64,000 nucleotides of DNA. Origin: Botryosphaeria dothidea (lineage: Eukaryota > Ascomycota > Dothideomycetes > Botryosphaeriales > Botryosphaeriaceae). Numbering within the stretch: the first letter of the stretch is position 1; each line of letters starts with the position of its first letter. The notes under the pieces were generated by a model. That model made no database searches. It was not told where the DNA came from and saw only the letters and a list, made by a program, of their open reading frames with translations. The stretch covers positions 1,302,001 through 1,366,000 of the forward strand of contig WWBZ02000016.1 of assembly GCA_011503125.2 (NCBI GenBank). Reading direction: 5' to 3'. Of this stretch, positions 9,932 to 22,535 are shown one piece after another. Made by a program: the position numbers and the translations under genes.

Positions 9932-12868
9932 TGCTGCTGGCGATAGAGCAGTCTTGGCACTCGGAAGGTAAAGGTGATGGGAGAGGGGCTCTAATTATCA
10001 CTGGAGGAAGAGGAAACCAAATGGGCTGGAATGTACGCTGAAGCAACAAAGGACGGCTGGCAGAGCGAGATTATAAGGAACACAACGGGAATGCGATTGG
10101 AAGCTCAGACGCGGCTGGTATGACGTCTCGTGGCCGCTTTAACGTCAGAGGGCCAGAAGCATACAGAGCATGTCTGTGTATGTCGGCAGGGCTCAAATTC
10201 TTAGCGCGGTGAGAGCAGGGATTGGGACCACATCGCATCAATTGAGCGATGGTTTGCCGCGCCGCGGTGATGAGAGGACGCTCGGGCGGAATGGGCAGCC
10301 GAGCGTGCGTTGGTGGTGCGTTGGTAGTGGATGAGCCGTCTATGATGCAAGGCGGTCGTTGGTGTGGGAGGTGAAGACGGGCGCTAGGCAAGGGGAGCTC
10401 CAGCACAGACCAGAGCATAAGCTTCGCAGATCGCCGTCTAGCTCGCGAGTCAGTGCTTGGTGTCCATCGCGTGACGCCTCCCGCCAAATCGAAACTGGCC
10501 CGGCCATCTGCACTACGCCGCCTCCGGTACTTGATGACGCCTGAAATCTCAGTGCAATCTCTTCCCACACACGCTCCCGACTGGGCCTGCCGACGCCGCC
10601 ACCGCGTTTCGGCCCTCGAAAACTTCGACGCGTCGCTGCTACTAGGGCCGCGGCTGGTCGACGCACCCATTGCGTAAGTCGAGACAACGATGCCCTGACG
10701 TCGACGGCTGCAAAACGGCAAAACGTGCAGTGCAGGCATCACCATCACCCGCAGAGCCTTGGGCCTGAGTCATTGCATCACATCGTGATGACCAAGACCT
10801 TGACCACCACCAAGAGACGTGCCCATTGATGGTCGGGGCGGCAGCCGGCAGGAATTTCCGATCCATCATCGGTGAGCCTTGCAGGTGGAGAAGAGTGCAG
10901 CAATCACACGCCCTACCGGGCAATCGTCTCTGCTGGCGAGAACACCAGACAACGTGCGCCCATCGAGCAGCCGCAATTCGTCTCGTCAGCCTGATGGACA
11001 CCGACCGTTATGACCCACAGGATCCACCGCCTCCGATTCGCTTGATCCCGATCGCAGCTACCATATCTTTCACCCTGCACATCCCCGCTCCGTGCCGTCC
11101 TCCGCAATAGCCCAGACCTGTAAGCCACCGAGCTCGGCTTACCTCCCGTTGAAGCCGCCCGAGCCCCGAAGTACCACCTTCGCTGCTCATGTATCAATAA
11201 TCTTCCCGGCTAAGCATCAGACCACGACCATCCCATCACGAGATGCCTTCTCCGCATCTCATCGGCACTCGCTTTTCCTTTTCGAACAACCCTACCTCAT
11301 TGCACGTTAGAAATTTCATCTGAGTCCCCATCAACTTGACACAGACCCGAACCACGCCCGAGCTTCATTGGACTAAATGCTCTTTCCCCACAAGTTGGAA
11401 AAGCATACCACATAAACATACAGGGTTCTTCCATCTCCATCAGCCAACCAATTAGGTCATCTGGTGGGGCGTGTCTAGAATTGTCAAAACTTATAGCAGG
11501 AACCCAGCAATTCTCAAGCAGGCACACAAGCGGCAGCGCAACCAGCATATCAGTAGCGGTCAGGAGCTTAGTCTTCGCGACGCTTGGGAAACCATCACCT
11601 CCTCATTTCCCCCGCTTCGTATCGACTTTGTAATGCCGGTAGACTTCCCGCTTCACTGCCCTAATTTCCACTGTTGCCATGGCATGAAGCTTGCCGAGAT
11701 CCTCAGACGTGATGCAACGCTGCGAATAGCATTCTCGTATTTCTTAAGATCTTGAGATTGCGAGACCAGTATGTCTCCTCAAGAGTTGACGTTGGCATCT
11801 AATCCCTTGGCAAAAGGGAACACTTGGCGATGGCGTTTAGGCTTACTCCCTGCATGACCGCCAAGAAGAGGGGAAAAGAGCGAAGAATGCACACAACAGC
11901 ATCAGCGTGGTCACAGCGTTACCCAGAAACACCCCTGCCCATGTGCTATTCTGCATATGATGAGCGCGCGCTTGGCCAACGGTCCCCACAAGAACAAGTC
12001 GGCCCAAGCACCGACCACTCACAACCCTTTGCTTCCACTATACCCAAAAAAGTGCCGTACCACCCACCTTACCTAAACCTTCTTGAGAACGCGTCAGCAG
12101 ACACGCCCGCATACTACTGCACATTCCCTCAACCTCGCCAAACCGTCGTGCGCCGAGGCTGACCCGAATTTCTGGACTCTTCTGCACCAGAAAGGTATGG
12201 AATGTATGCAGAGTTGCCTGAGTAATGATGGTTCGCTTTTTTCCTTACTCCATCGCACGATCTCAGCCCGAGATTTCAGCGCCTCTCAGATCGAGATGCT
12301 CGCGAATTTGCCGCAGGTGACGAGATGGTCCGAGGGGATCTCGGGACAGAGCCAACATTTGTCTTCGTTGCGAGTAATTGCATCCATGGGAACTCTGGTC
12401 GCCAAGGTCAAGGCCCGCACTTCCTCTGTAGCTTCGGTTCCTTTTTACTACAGGGAGCATGTGGGGGAGAGTGGAGCCTTTACTGGCCTCAGCAGCTTCT
12501 CGGGACTATGGTGAGATTCGCTTCGAGGTGTGACAGGGTTGAGAGAGACGGTGCTCCGATAACGGCTACCCCCAAGAGTTGCCTATCCTGTCCGTCACAT
12601 GTGTCTCTCTTCAGCCGAAACGAACTAGCTCCTTTTGTAGAAACATACGAAATGAGGTAGAAGTAGGTAATGAAGAAATGGCAACTACTACAAAAGTCAA
12701 AACTTATTACTCTACTAAGCTCAAGGTGTAATTAAATATGGTCACGCAGAATCCAGATTCTCCCTAATGAAGTCGAATTGGCGAGATGCTGCTGTACACC
12801 CAAAGAAGAGCCCGCAAGAAAGGTCGAACAAAGCCAACCCCTGAACCGACAGGAGCAACACCACAGCC
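9932..12868. other. long intergenic region within the carotenoid cluster
   Basis: About 2.9 kb between the opsin start and the phytoene desaturase stop. It should contain the opsin promoter near 9950-10500 and the carB 3' UTR near 12740-12868. Open frames overlap on both strands, are Arg/Pro/Ser rich and show no conserved pattern; I could not build a spliced gene. No repeat or tRNA was seen. Confidence 0.5.
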
Positions 12869-14833
12869 TCACCAATCTCCTCCAAGCTTGAACCCTCCAT
12901 CGCTAGCACCAGGTCCCTCACAGTTGCCCCTGTCTGCCACCAGCCCACCCAGTCCCTTTCCCGCATCTCCTCCGCCAACCGCAAACGCAAACGCGACCAA
13001 CACCGCCAAAAGCAGCGCCACGGCCTGCACCCACCCAGCTCCGCCCTCCACGCGATCGATGCCCTGCCTCCCCTTCCCACCAACCATCTTCCCGGGCCCT
13101 TCCGCCCACGGCAGACTCCCGCCAGCATCCCCGAGCACCTGCTCGGCCGTGATCTTCGACCCAGCCAAGCAGATGGGCACGCCGGTGCCAGGATGCGTGC
13201 TAGCGCCCACAAAATACAAGCCACGGACACTGGGGTGGCGGGTCTTCGGGCGGAAGGACAGGACATTGAAAAAGGAGTGGCTGAGGCCGAGTATGGCGCC
13301 CTTGTCGAGGTTGAAGGCGTTCTGCCAGTCCGCCGGCGTGTTGACTTTCTCGTCCACGATGAGGGGTGCTATGTCAGCGCCGGTGCGCGCGGCGACGGTG
13401 CGGAGGACGGTGGAGCGGGCGTGCTCGACCATGGCGGCCCAGTCTTGGGAGGGGGTGGAGGCGTTGGGGGTTGAGGAAGAGTTGGGAGGCACGAGGTGGC
13501 CGACGGGGACGAGGACGGTGATGGCGTCGGCGCCAGGGGGCGCGGCGGACGGGTCGATGCGCGAGGGCACGTTGACGTAGAAGGAGGGCTCGGTGGGGAT
13601 CTGCTGGTGCTTGAAGATGCTGTCGAAGCTGGTGCGGTACTCGTCGGCCAGGAAGATGTTGTGTGCTTTCAGCTCGGGGACGGTGCGTGAGAGGGACCAG
13701 AAGAAGGAGATGCTGCTGCAGGAGGCAGGCTTGCGGGAGAGCGTGCGCGCGTAAGATGTTTGTGGGAGGAGATTGTTGTAGGCGTAGACGAGGTCGGAGT
13801 TGTTGATGACGACATCTGCGGAGATGATTTCGCCGGACGCCAGAACGACTCCAGTTGCTCTGCATTGGTCGGGGGAGAGGGCGATGTGAGAGACGGGTGT
13901 TGATAGGCGGTATTCCACACCTAACCGTTGCCCGACCTTTATAAGGCCTTCGATTACCTGTAGGAGATTTAGCCCGAGAGTCTTTTGTAGACATAGTGCG
14001 GGAATCCAACCTTGTGGAAACCTCCTACCGGATACCAAATGCCCTCCGCCAGCTCTGTATACTGTAGCAAGCTGTATGTCCCCGGAGCATAAAACGGGCT
14101 CATGCCCATATACATACTCGCAAATGTGAAGACTCTCCTTAACCTTTCAGTCCAGAAATACTTAGCTGCCCGACTGTAGATGCTCTCGAATGGGTGCAGC
14201 TCAACCAAATGCTTCAAGAAGCTCGGCCGCGCCATGCTGAGCAAGGTTGTGAAATTCCGCTTCAAGACATGGGTCACGCTGAGCTCGTAGTGACGATGCG
14301 CTTCGGCCAGAAATCCCAGGTAGCGCTCGAACCCGTCCTTACCCTCCCATTTCTCGATCTCTTTCTTCATGCGAGCAAGGTCGGTCGACAGCTCGAAACT
14401 GTGGCCATCGCCAAACCACAAGTTGTAGTTTGGCTCACATTTCAGCAGATGCACGCCTTCAGCCTCGAGCGAGGTGCCTAGATCGTAGAAAGCTTCGGCG
14501 AAAAGATTCGGCAGCAGCAGCAACGAAGGGCCTTGGTCGAATCGCTGGAACAGGCGTCAGTCTACACCAGGACAGCGTTGAAGACGCACGTGAAGACGTA
14601 CATAACCATCCTTCTTGATCAGCGAACAGCGTCCGCCGGTGAAGTCGTTCTTCTCGACGACAGTGACGGTATAGCCAGCCTTCGCAAGACGCGCTGCGGT
14701 TGCAACGCCGCCCACGCCAGCGCCTGTGCCGTTTGCTCACATCAGTTACCCGGAGAAAGCCATTGAGAGCAACTGCAGGTGATTTGCACGAACCGATGAC
14801 TACCGCCGTCTTCGTGGGGCCCTTCTCGGCCAT
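12869..14833 (-). CDS. carB: phytoene desaturase
   Basis: FAD enzyme that introduces the desaturations turning phytoene into lycopene and further products (AL-1/CarB family). Four exons, 14794-14833, 14602-14723, 14011-14544 and 12869-13957, give 594 residues, the usual size. The ATG at 14833 is preferred because exon 1 then joins exon 2 as AVVIGAGVGGVATAARLAKAG, a complete Rossmann GxGxxG nucleotide site. Other signatures are EKNDFTGGRCS, FDQGPSLLLLP and, near the C-terminus, LYFVGASTHPGTGVPICLAG. A hydrophobic segment (VQAVALLLAVLVAFAFAVGG) near the end is a likely membrane anchor. It is transcribed in the same direction as carRA and the opsin. Confidence 0.93.
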
Positions 14834-15154
14834 TGCTGACAATTCGTTGGAGCTGGGTAGATGTGAGTAAACAGCATTTGGGGCAACGGGCTTCTATAGT
14901 CCATGACGTGACGTCTGGGAAGACGCGAATGAGCCGGCTGGAACCGACGTAGCGCGCATCGAACGCAAGCACAGACCCCCCGTCCAAGGCCCGCAGCCCC
15001 AAGGATCGCTGCAGGGGTGCGGGCTCGGTGATTATCAAGCGCTTGCACGGCTTCTCATCAGGCAATTGTTGCATGATCAAAATTCTCAATGATGAGGACA
15101 CAGTGGGTATCTCCGAGCCTATGCAAATCTACACAATACACATTACCCAGTCCA

Positions 15155-17198
15155 TCAAGCCCTGCGCTTCCGGAGCGCTTTCCATGCAACCATCACCCTC
15201 CGGCGCTTCGGCACTGTTGCTCTGCCTTCCCTCAGCCTGTATCCCTCTTCCCTGATGACGCGCCCGATTTCCATGTAGCTTTCCACTGCCACGCGCATTG
15301 GCCCCCTGGCCTCCTCAGGGAGCTCCTCAATAGCATCTCTTGCCTCAGCATAGATGTAAAAAGCGCGGTTGAGAAGCCTCAGTCGAAGATCCTCCACTCG
15401 TGTGCCTTGGGGGTTCTTGATGACAGCAGCCGGGGTGAGCTCCATCTCAGAAACCCAATCAAGAGGAATGTAAACCCGTCGGATACGTGCGTCGACAGCG
15501 ATGTCCCGGGAAATATTTACATATTGCAATGCAACGCCCATGCGTGACCCTGACTCAATGAGATGCTGTTTGGTTTCTTGGGATGCGTCGAATGGCAAAT
15601 GATGGAAAACCATCTCAAGGATCGAGTGCGCCACCGTACCAGCGACGCGTTCACCATAAAGGTCAAGATCTGAGGCATTTTGGATCGGAAGCTTTGAGGG
15701 CTCGTCCTTGGCTGAGGCGAATCCAAGGTCCATCTCGAAACCGTCGAGCATATCATATAGAGGTTTGCAGGAGAGGTAAGATGTCGGGAGATATTTGAGT
15801 GCTGACTGGGCTTCCCGAGGAAACTTGATCTCGATGTAGTCTTCTCGCAGGCCACTCTCCTCCGTGCCCTTGTAAGAAAGATCCAAGTATATGCGGAGCT
15901 TTCGGATCCACTCGTGCGCTTCTTTGGTATCAGAAGCGTCATCAATTAGGTCGTCGGCGACACGGCAGAAGGAATATCTATCATCTGGTTAGTTGCATGC
16001 TCGACAATCATTGTTTATAGCAAGCTTACAAAAGTATCAAATCAATACGCAATCGTCCCTGAAAAGTGCCACTTGCAAGGTAGAAGCTCCTGCTTTTTCG
16101 CCTGAGACGATCAACAGCCTCTTGAAGAGCATGAATGTAGGGGCCGTCATAGTTCGCTGTAGGTATGAGCAGGGCGCGAACAAGTACAGCCGGGAATGGT
16201 AACTCGGGAACAGTGGGAAATGATTCGCGGCATGTGTACAGAATGGCCAACGCGTTGTCAAATGCAATCAAACCGAAAACAATGAGTACATTGGTCACGA
16301 GAAAGAAAAATGCCTCCCTGGATTATTGTTAGTGCTGAACCACAGACCCGAGTGGAATTTGCTCACTCTATCTCCAGGCCAGGCCATAGGTGAAGACCGA
16401 GCTTAGTACCAGTCTCGATGACCCAAGTGCCACGTCTGAGTGCTAGGGTATCGACGATCCAGAGATAGAAAGTGGGTATCGCGATGGGCCATATGGAAGT
16501 GGATCTTGGAATGCCGAGGATGAACTGATATGCAAGACTCCTGTGTCCAGTTAGTATTTAATGCGTTACGAAGAGACGAACAGCAACACACCACAAAAGA
16601 AGCAAGAATGGAAAAGCCCATAGTATAATCAATCCCATATATGTACCACGTCCACCAAGCCGCACCATACGCAGACTCAGAGCAATGCCCAGTGCCAGTC
16701 CCGCCTGACCAACACGTTGATATTTCCTCCAGGATGGCTTCCTCTTGTCAGGCGCACTATCCTTTTCCTCCTCACGACGCAGATAGGTGGGGAAGAAGAC
16801 GGGCTTGCTCATGAGGAGATACAGCAGTGAGGTATTGTAGGTCTGGATGACAAAAAAGAAGACCTCCTCGGCGGGGATGTCAAACAGCTTGGGGCCCACG
16901 ATGACGTGGGCAGGGTAGGTCCATACTCGCGTGCGGATGAGGTGAGAGTCCCAGGGGATAGTAGAAACAACAGCGATCTGTTATGGTCAGCTGGGGAGAA
17001 TCAATGGCTCCAGGCGCATACTGACCGTGACCAGAAAGAAGATTTTGTACAGGTCGAGGCGGTTGAGCAGCGGGCGGTAGAGGAAGGTGAGGGCTACGGC
17101 GGGCGGGATGGTGTATTTGATATGTCTTTGCGCATGTGAGAAGCTAGTGTAGTTCCGCATAGGTGGATTACTCACACAAGCGCATAGTCGTAACCCAT
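15155..17198 (-). CDS. carRA: bifunctional lycopene cyclase / phytoene synthase
   Basis: The N-terminal membrane domain cyclises lycopene, and the C-terminal domain condenses two geranylgeranyl diphosphates to phytoene (AL-2/CarRA/CarRP family). Six exons, 17176-17198, 17026-17125, 16592-16977, 16367-16540, 16030-16317 and 15155-15977, splice in frame to 597 residues, the normal length. The cyclase half has hydrophobic helices with [12 protein letters not shown] and the repeat-equivalent [12 protein letters not shown]. The synthase half has the two Asp-rich motifs RVADDLIDD and SRDIAVDA, with [10 protein letters not shown] before them. Its start faces the carX-type gene about 0.8 kb away, so the pair may share a promoter region. 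Confidence 0.94.
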
Positions 17199-18009
17199 TG
17201 CTTGCGGTTTGAGACAGCGGAGGTGCTACCAGGCCATTACCCGGAGGTTATGGGATCGCAGAAGATGCAGAAACGCAAGGCAAAGCCACGGATGGTATAG
17301 AGCCAGGGCGGGCGGGCAGAGGTCGAGGGCAAAGTCAATTGCTGGGTCTGGAGAAGGGGATGGGCTCAACGATCGTCATGGTGTTGAGGTTACGAGGGAG
17401 GCGGGCGCGGCTCTCTCGGTCGGGGCGGCTTCGGGCGGACGAGACGAGGCTAGCTAGAGGCTAGAAACAGGCTCCGGCACACGTCAGGATGAGCCAAAAG
17501 CGGCGCTGGATTGTTGGCGCGGAAAATGAAGCTCTCGGCCGGAGGTGCAGGGGTGCCTTTGGCCAACGAGCAGGGGGTCGCCCCAGCGGCAGGCATCAGA
17601 GAGAGCAGGAGCCACTGCGGCAGGGATAGAGCTTCCTCGCATCGCGCACTGACATCATCACAACCGGCGCAAATCTGATGCTCGATGCCGCGCGCCACTA
17701 GCCCGCCGTTGCCAGCACGCGGCATGCCAAATCGCACTCTCCGAATCGAGATGTCGCAGAATGCCGGTCTTCGACTGCTTTCACATGGCATGTGCCCTAT
17801 GTGTGCCACCCCGCTGCACGCCCGCCCATTCCCGCTCGCCGCGCCCGCGCTTGTCGTCATGCTGCCCGCTCTGCCCGCTCTTTGTCGACCCGGACATCAC
17901 GTTGCCATAACACCACACCAATGCTGAGCAAGCCTGTCTCATCCTCTTGAAATCCGCCTGCCTTCTCGCTGCTGCTGCTGCTGCTTTGCGCTCGCCAACA
18001 GCTGCGATC
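17199..18009. other. divergent promoter region between carRA and carX
   Basis: About 810 bp separates two divergently transcribed carotenoid genes. No coding frame is supportable. It is the obvious place for shared light-responsive elements, but I saw no convincing paired GATC element of the White Collar type. Confidence 0.5.
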
Positions 18010-20222
18010 ATGCCCCAGCTTGCAGGCCACAAGAGGAAGAGAGTCCATGACAAGCACCCGTAAGCTTGCCCCAGTGCCAACCATAGTAACATGACTGACC
18101 AATGCGAAGCTACCTTTCAGGAAACTATGCACCCACCAAGGAAACACGGCCCCTAACGCCTTGCACCTTCACTGGCTCCATTCCTGGAGAGCTCGCCGGT
18201 GGTCAATATGTTCGCAACGGAGGCAACCCGATTTCCAATGACGACCTCGGCCGCGATGCGCACTGGTTCGATGGAGATGGCATGCTTGCTGGTGTTTTGT
18301 TCAATCGTGCTGGAGACGGCCAAATTCACCCCGAGTTCGTCGCACAATTTATCCTGACGGACCTCTTTCTGTCAACACTGTCCAACCCGTCTTCACGACA
18401 CCCAATCTTGCCAAGCATCGCTACTCTCGTCAGCCCGCTATCTTCCCTTGTCACGATCATGTTGAGGATCATGCGAACCATTTTCCTGGTCATTATCTCA
18501 CATCTTCTTGGCTCTCGTCAGGCTATCAAGAAAATCAGCGTTGCGAACACTGGAATCTATTATCACGATGGGCGTGCCCTGGCTACCTGTGAAAGTGGAC
18601 CACCAATCAGGATATCGCTTCCAACCCTTGACACCATTGGTTGGTTCAATGGCAGTAGCGCTGAAGGAGAGCCCGCAAAAAAGAGTAATGACATTGCCTT
18701 CGGAGGAAAAGGACTACTGAGTTTTATGAAAGAATGGACCACAGGCCACCCCAAGATCGATCCCGTGACCAATGAGATGATACTATACCACTGCACATTT
18801 GCCCCTCCATACATCCATTATTCGGTTTTGCCGGCTGCAAAGGACACTTCTTCCGACAGGTCTCTTCCGAGGTTGGTAAACCTGCCAGTCTCCGGAGTCT
18901 CCGGTGGCAAGATGATGCATGATTTTGGCGTGTCGCGAAATCACACCATCATCATGGACCTTCCACTGACTTTGGATCCTCTTAACCTTGTCAAAAACAA
19001 ACCCATTGTATCATACGATCCTTATGCGCCTTCTCGGTTCGGAGTGTTCCCGCGTCGGCACCCCTCCAACGTCCAATGGTTCGAAACATCAGCATGCTGC
19101 ATCTTTCATACAGTAAATTCCTGGGATACCGAAGACAAATCTGGCATTGTCACTTCTGTAAATCTCCTCGCCTGTAGGCTGACATCAGCCACAATGGTGT
19201 ACAGCGCTGGAAACGTCCCCATTCCTCCGCCGAAGAAGCCCGCGGAAAGAAGAAGGAGACCCATTTCGTTCTTCGATAAGTACGATTTTGATGATACTGA
19301 CACGGCTACTGGAGAGGCCACCTTCCCGGAGTCAGGAGGATTTGATGCCGCCCCGGATCTAGAATCGCCACGTCATGAGTTGCAGCCTCTTGTAGAGCCA
19401 CTCACGCAAATTGACCCGAGGCCTGATACTGAATCCGTTGTGGAAGAGCACATCGAGAATCCACTTGACGAAGACGATCAATGTCGCCTTTACTATTACC
19501 GCTTCGATCTCCCATCTCCTACTTCAGGACCGCAAATATCCACCCAACACGCTCTCGCGGCTATCCCTTTCGAATTTCCAACCGTCAATCCTGCTTACTC
19601 CATGGGCTTCGCACGATATGTTTACGGCTGCAGTACCAGTAGCTCCTCCTTTGGTGCTGCGCTCGGCAAAGCTGCTAAAATTGACGTCTTGGGAAAGGTC
19701 GATGTGCAAACTCTTATTGCCCGTGGCCGGCAGTATCCGCCGCAATCAATCACTGGTTGTGTTGATCGGCGCTCGGTGCCAGAGATTTTGGCGCAACAGG
19801 CAAAAAGTGATGATCAAAGTGATCCTGTGCGTTGTTTCAAAATGCCAGACGGTTGGTACGCTCAGGAAGCACGTTTCGTGACCCGAAGAAACGCGAAGAG
19901 TGAGGATGACGGGTTCCTGTTGTTTTACGCTTTTGATGAGAACCAACTTGATGAGAATGGCGAGGCCGGCCCTGATGCTACGAGCGAGTTGTGGATTCTA
20001 GATGCACGAACCATGCGGGATGTGGTGGCACGGGTACAATTGCCGCAGCGGGTACCGTACGGCCTACACGGAGATTGGTTTGATGAGAATAAGATCAAGG
20101 AGCAGAGGGCCTTCGAGCAGACAAGAAGCTTGGAAGATGTAATGAAAAGTGTCGGTGAGGAGAAAGGTCTTTGGAGAATGTGGATGGGAACGAGGAGGGG
20201 ACTTGAGCGGTGGTTGGCGTAA
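18010..20222 (+). CDS. carX: carotenoid cleavage oxygenase, CarX-like
   Basis: Non-haem iron oxygenase. The CarX family cleaves beta-carotene to retinal, the chromophore for the linked opsin. Exon 1 (18010-18059) encodes MPQLAGHKRKRVHDKHP; a 50-bp intron (GTAAGC...CGAAG) leads to exon 2 (18110-20222), giving 720 residues. The internal ATG at 18102 lies in the intron and was rejected because the join yields HPYLSGNYAP. Family motifs are GGQYVRNGGNP, RDAHWFDGDGM, ALATCESGPP, MMHDFGVS, CIFHTVNSWD and VPYGLHGDWF, whose histidines are candidate iron ligands. The related CarT/CAO-2 group (torulene to beta-apo-4'-carotenal) is the alternative; linkage to carRA, carB and opsin favours CarX. Confidence 0.88.
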
Positions 20223-20370
20223 ATTCGAAGACGATTGGCGGTTTTGACGAAGCACTAACTGCATTCCGGCATTTATGGCAGACTGGGGCATATGCATACC
20301 TTCAGCATAGGGACCGGCGTCTATAAGTTTTACATAAAATAGCATAGGGTGTCTTAATCGTAATGTTTGT

Positions 20371-21871
20371 CTATTGCATCGTCCTTACCTGCTCTTTCCG
20401 CACATCCTCGATGGCTTTTGCCATTCTTTTCACGCCTTCAATGAGCTGCTCCTCTTCATGCCACGCCCAGCATAATCGAATGCCCATCTCGAACCCGCCT
20501 CTCTGTCTTGCTCTTTCCGCACTTCCTGGATCTCCTTCAATTCTGAACATGTCTCCGAATGCGAATTTACACTTGTGGTTCTCGCGCGCAATTGCGGCCA
20601 CCCTGCTAGCTGGTGGTAGATCAGGTGGAAGCATTAAGTAAGTGAAGAAACCCCCAGCCGACTCTGGGTACTTCGAGCTAGAGCTCTGGGAATGCCTCAT
20701 AGACGACCAGAGGCTCTCGTCATAACTCTTCCCAGTGTCGATTTTGACACCAAGAGGTACCAGATACTCCTTGATGGCGGAGATCAGGGCGTAGGAGCGG
20801 CGCCGATATGTCGGCACAAGGACCGTATCAATGTGCTTCTGCAGAGCGCCGGTGGCGATCAACTGATGGATGAACATCGAACTGAAATGAGCCGGGTTAC
20901 CACCGGAGCGAGTTGAGCCTCTAGCCTTCAGTCAGCATAGTGCTCCAGATTTGACCATAGGAAAGCACTCACATGATCATCAACCTATCCACGGCCGCCT
21001 GCGTGCTCTCCACCCAGCTCACTCTCACGCCCGGCGCGACAATCTTCGAAAAGCTCCCATTGCTCAGAGCATTCCCCCAGCCATTAGCCACTCCTCCATC
21101 CAGCACCCTGTCCACATCAACGATCCTTGGCGGCAGCGGCCCCAGGGCTCCCACATCGACATCCTCCTCCACCGGCCATCTCAGCACATCATAAACATCA
21201 TCCGTCACAACCAGCACATCCAACTCCCGCGCCAACCTCACCACCTCCTCCCTCCTCCTCAAGCTCATCGTCTTGGCGCTCGGATTCGACCACGTCGGCA
21301 CCATGTACAACACGTGCCTATAAATCTTACTCGGGCCCAGCCCCTTCTTCGGCGGCTCCTCCGCCCTCAGCCTCAGTGAACCCCACTCGCCCACCCCGCT
21401 GCGCACGCCCTCCTCAACCTCCGCGATCCCGTCGCGCAGGAACTCGAGGTCGATGCCCTCCTCGTCCTCGGGCACGCCGCGCATGCGGCCCTCGCCGAAG
21501 CCGGCGTCGGCGAAGATCGGACAGGCCAGGAAGTACGTCGGCTCGACCATCCACACGCAGCGCGTGTAGCGCGCGTCGGCGAAGCGCAGCGCCGCGTTGA
21601 GCAGCGTGCCCGACGCGCCGTGGCCGACCATGATGCGCGCGGGCGGGATCGCGAAGGCGGTGCCGTCGGCGCGGCGCGGCGCGTAGGCGGCCGTCAGCCA
21701 GGCGGCGATGCTGGCGCGCAAGGGGCCGTGGCCGTGGCCCGCGCCGTAGTTGAGCGCGGTGGCGCTGTGGTCGGGCGAGGAGAGGATGGGGTCGGCGGCG
21801 CTGAGGAGCGGCGCTGCCGGGTGGAGGGTCGTCGAGGGCCAGCCGAGCTGGAGGTCGATCGGGGCGCGCAT
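20371..21871 (-). CDS. PLP-dependent aminotransferase, class I/II
   Basis: Fold-type I pyridoxal-phosphate enzyme; the substrate is unknown. Exons 20973-21871 and 20371-20920 give 482 residues, with a 52-bp intron (GTGAGT...GGCTAG). The start MRAPIDLQLGWPS is the first ATG. Visible features are the substrate loop LNYGAGHGHGPLR, the PLP pocket GHGASGTLLNAAL, VPTWSNPSAKTMS, the aspartate in VVTDDVYDVLRWP, and the Schiff-base lysine in NGSFSKIVAPGVRVSW (Lys276). The C-terminal domain holds RSGGNPAHFSSM and IRLCWAWHEEEQL. It is closest in pattern to the MocR/valine-pyruvate-type group. It lies tail-to-tail with the carX gene, about 150 bp apart; a link to carotenoids is not indicated. Confidence 0.87.
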
Positions 21872-22029
21872 GGTGGCGGGGTGCTTGTGTGTTGTTGCGG
21901 TTGCGGAGGAGGTCCGGAGGGGGGCGGGGAGATATGATATGCTGACGACTGAGGGTTAGATAGCTCACGGCAACGATTTTGTGGAGCATTGCAAAGTGCG
22001 AAGCTGATATCGAGAAAATCATAGCGCGC

Positions 22030-22120
22030 GGGGAGTTGAAGCATTCGTCCGGATGCAAATGATACACCTTTTTTTTTTTTTGGAATACTTACATCTGGGC
22101 GAATGCTTCAGCTCCCCATG
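22030..22120. mobile_element. palindromic MITE-like element, copy 1
   Basis: Left arm ggggagttgaagcattcg followed by tccggatg; right arm ends gcgaatgcttcagctcccc. The arms match over about 27 bp with three mismatches. The spacer contains a run of 12 T (22069-22080). It lies about 160 bp upstream of the aminotransferase start. Confidence 0.75.
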
Positions 22121-22362
22121 ATAGAGAATATCGCAGAGCTTTCGGATAACCTACAGAAAAGTCCTTACCGTCGGTTGTTCGAATCTCCGGTGGCCATGCC
22201 CGGGGTGTTGCGATCGCACGTCATTCCGCCCACTCTTGGCACGACGCTTTGTATTTCCTTTTCCGGAAGCACAACTTCACATTTAGAGTTGGAGCTTTTT
22301 TTTTTCTATACAGGCATGTCCCGGGATGCTCTCTCATTTTCCAGTAGATGGATGCTACGGCT

Positions 22363-22452
22363 TCCCATCTCAACAGTGGCAGATTCCTATTCCCATCTCA
22401 ACAGTGGCAGATTCCTATTCCCATCTCAACAGTGGCAGATTCCTATTCCCAT
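22363..22452. repeat. 28-bp tandem repeat, three copies
   Basis: Three exact consecutive copies, at 22363-22390, 22391-22418 and 22419-22446, of a 28-bp unit beginning tcccatctcaacagtggc, then a partial fourth. It is non-coding, between the aminotransferase promoter side and the orphan gene's 3' end. Confidence 0.9.
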
Positions 22453-22535
22453 CCCGAGGGGAGCTCGTCGATACGCTGCTTTAGACCAATTCCCGTATTG
22501 GTCTATCATTTCAAGCTCACCCACCAATCCCGAAT

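Noticed and set aside
10071..10748. 225-codon minus-strand frame between opsin and carB
   Set aside because: Low-complexity Arg/Ser/Pro composition and no recognisable motif; competing frames on both strands.
17199..18009. Light-response elements between carRA and carX
   Set aside because: Single GATC words occur, but no convincing closely paired motif was found.
18102..18109. ATG at 18102 as start of the carotenoid oxygenase
   Set aside because: It lies in an intron; splicing exon 18010-18059 to 18110 gives the family N-terminus HPYLSGNYAP.
22363..22452. CRISPR-like repeat array
   Set aside because: Units are directly adjacent without spacers, in a fungal genome; it is a plain tandem repeat.
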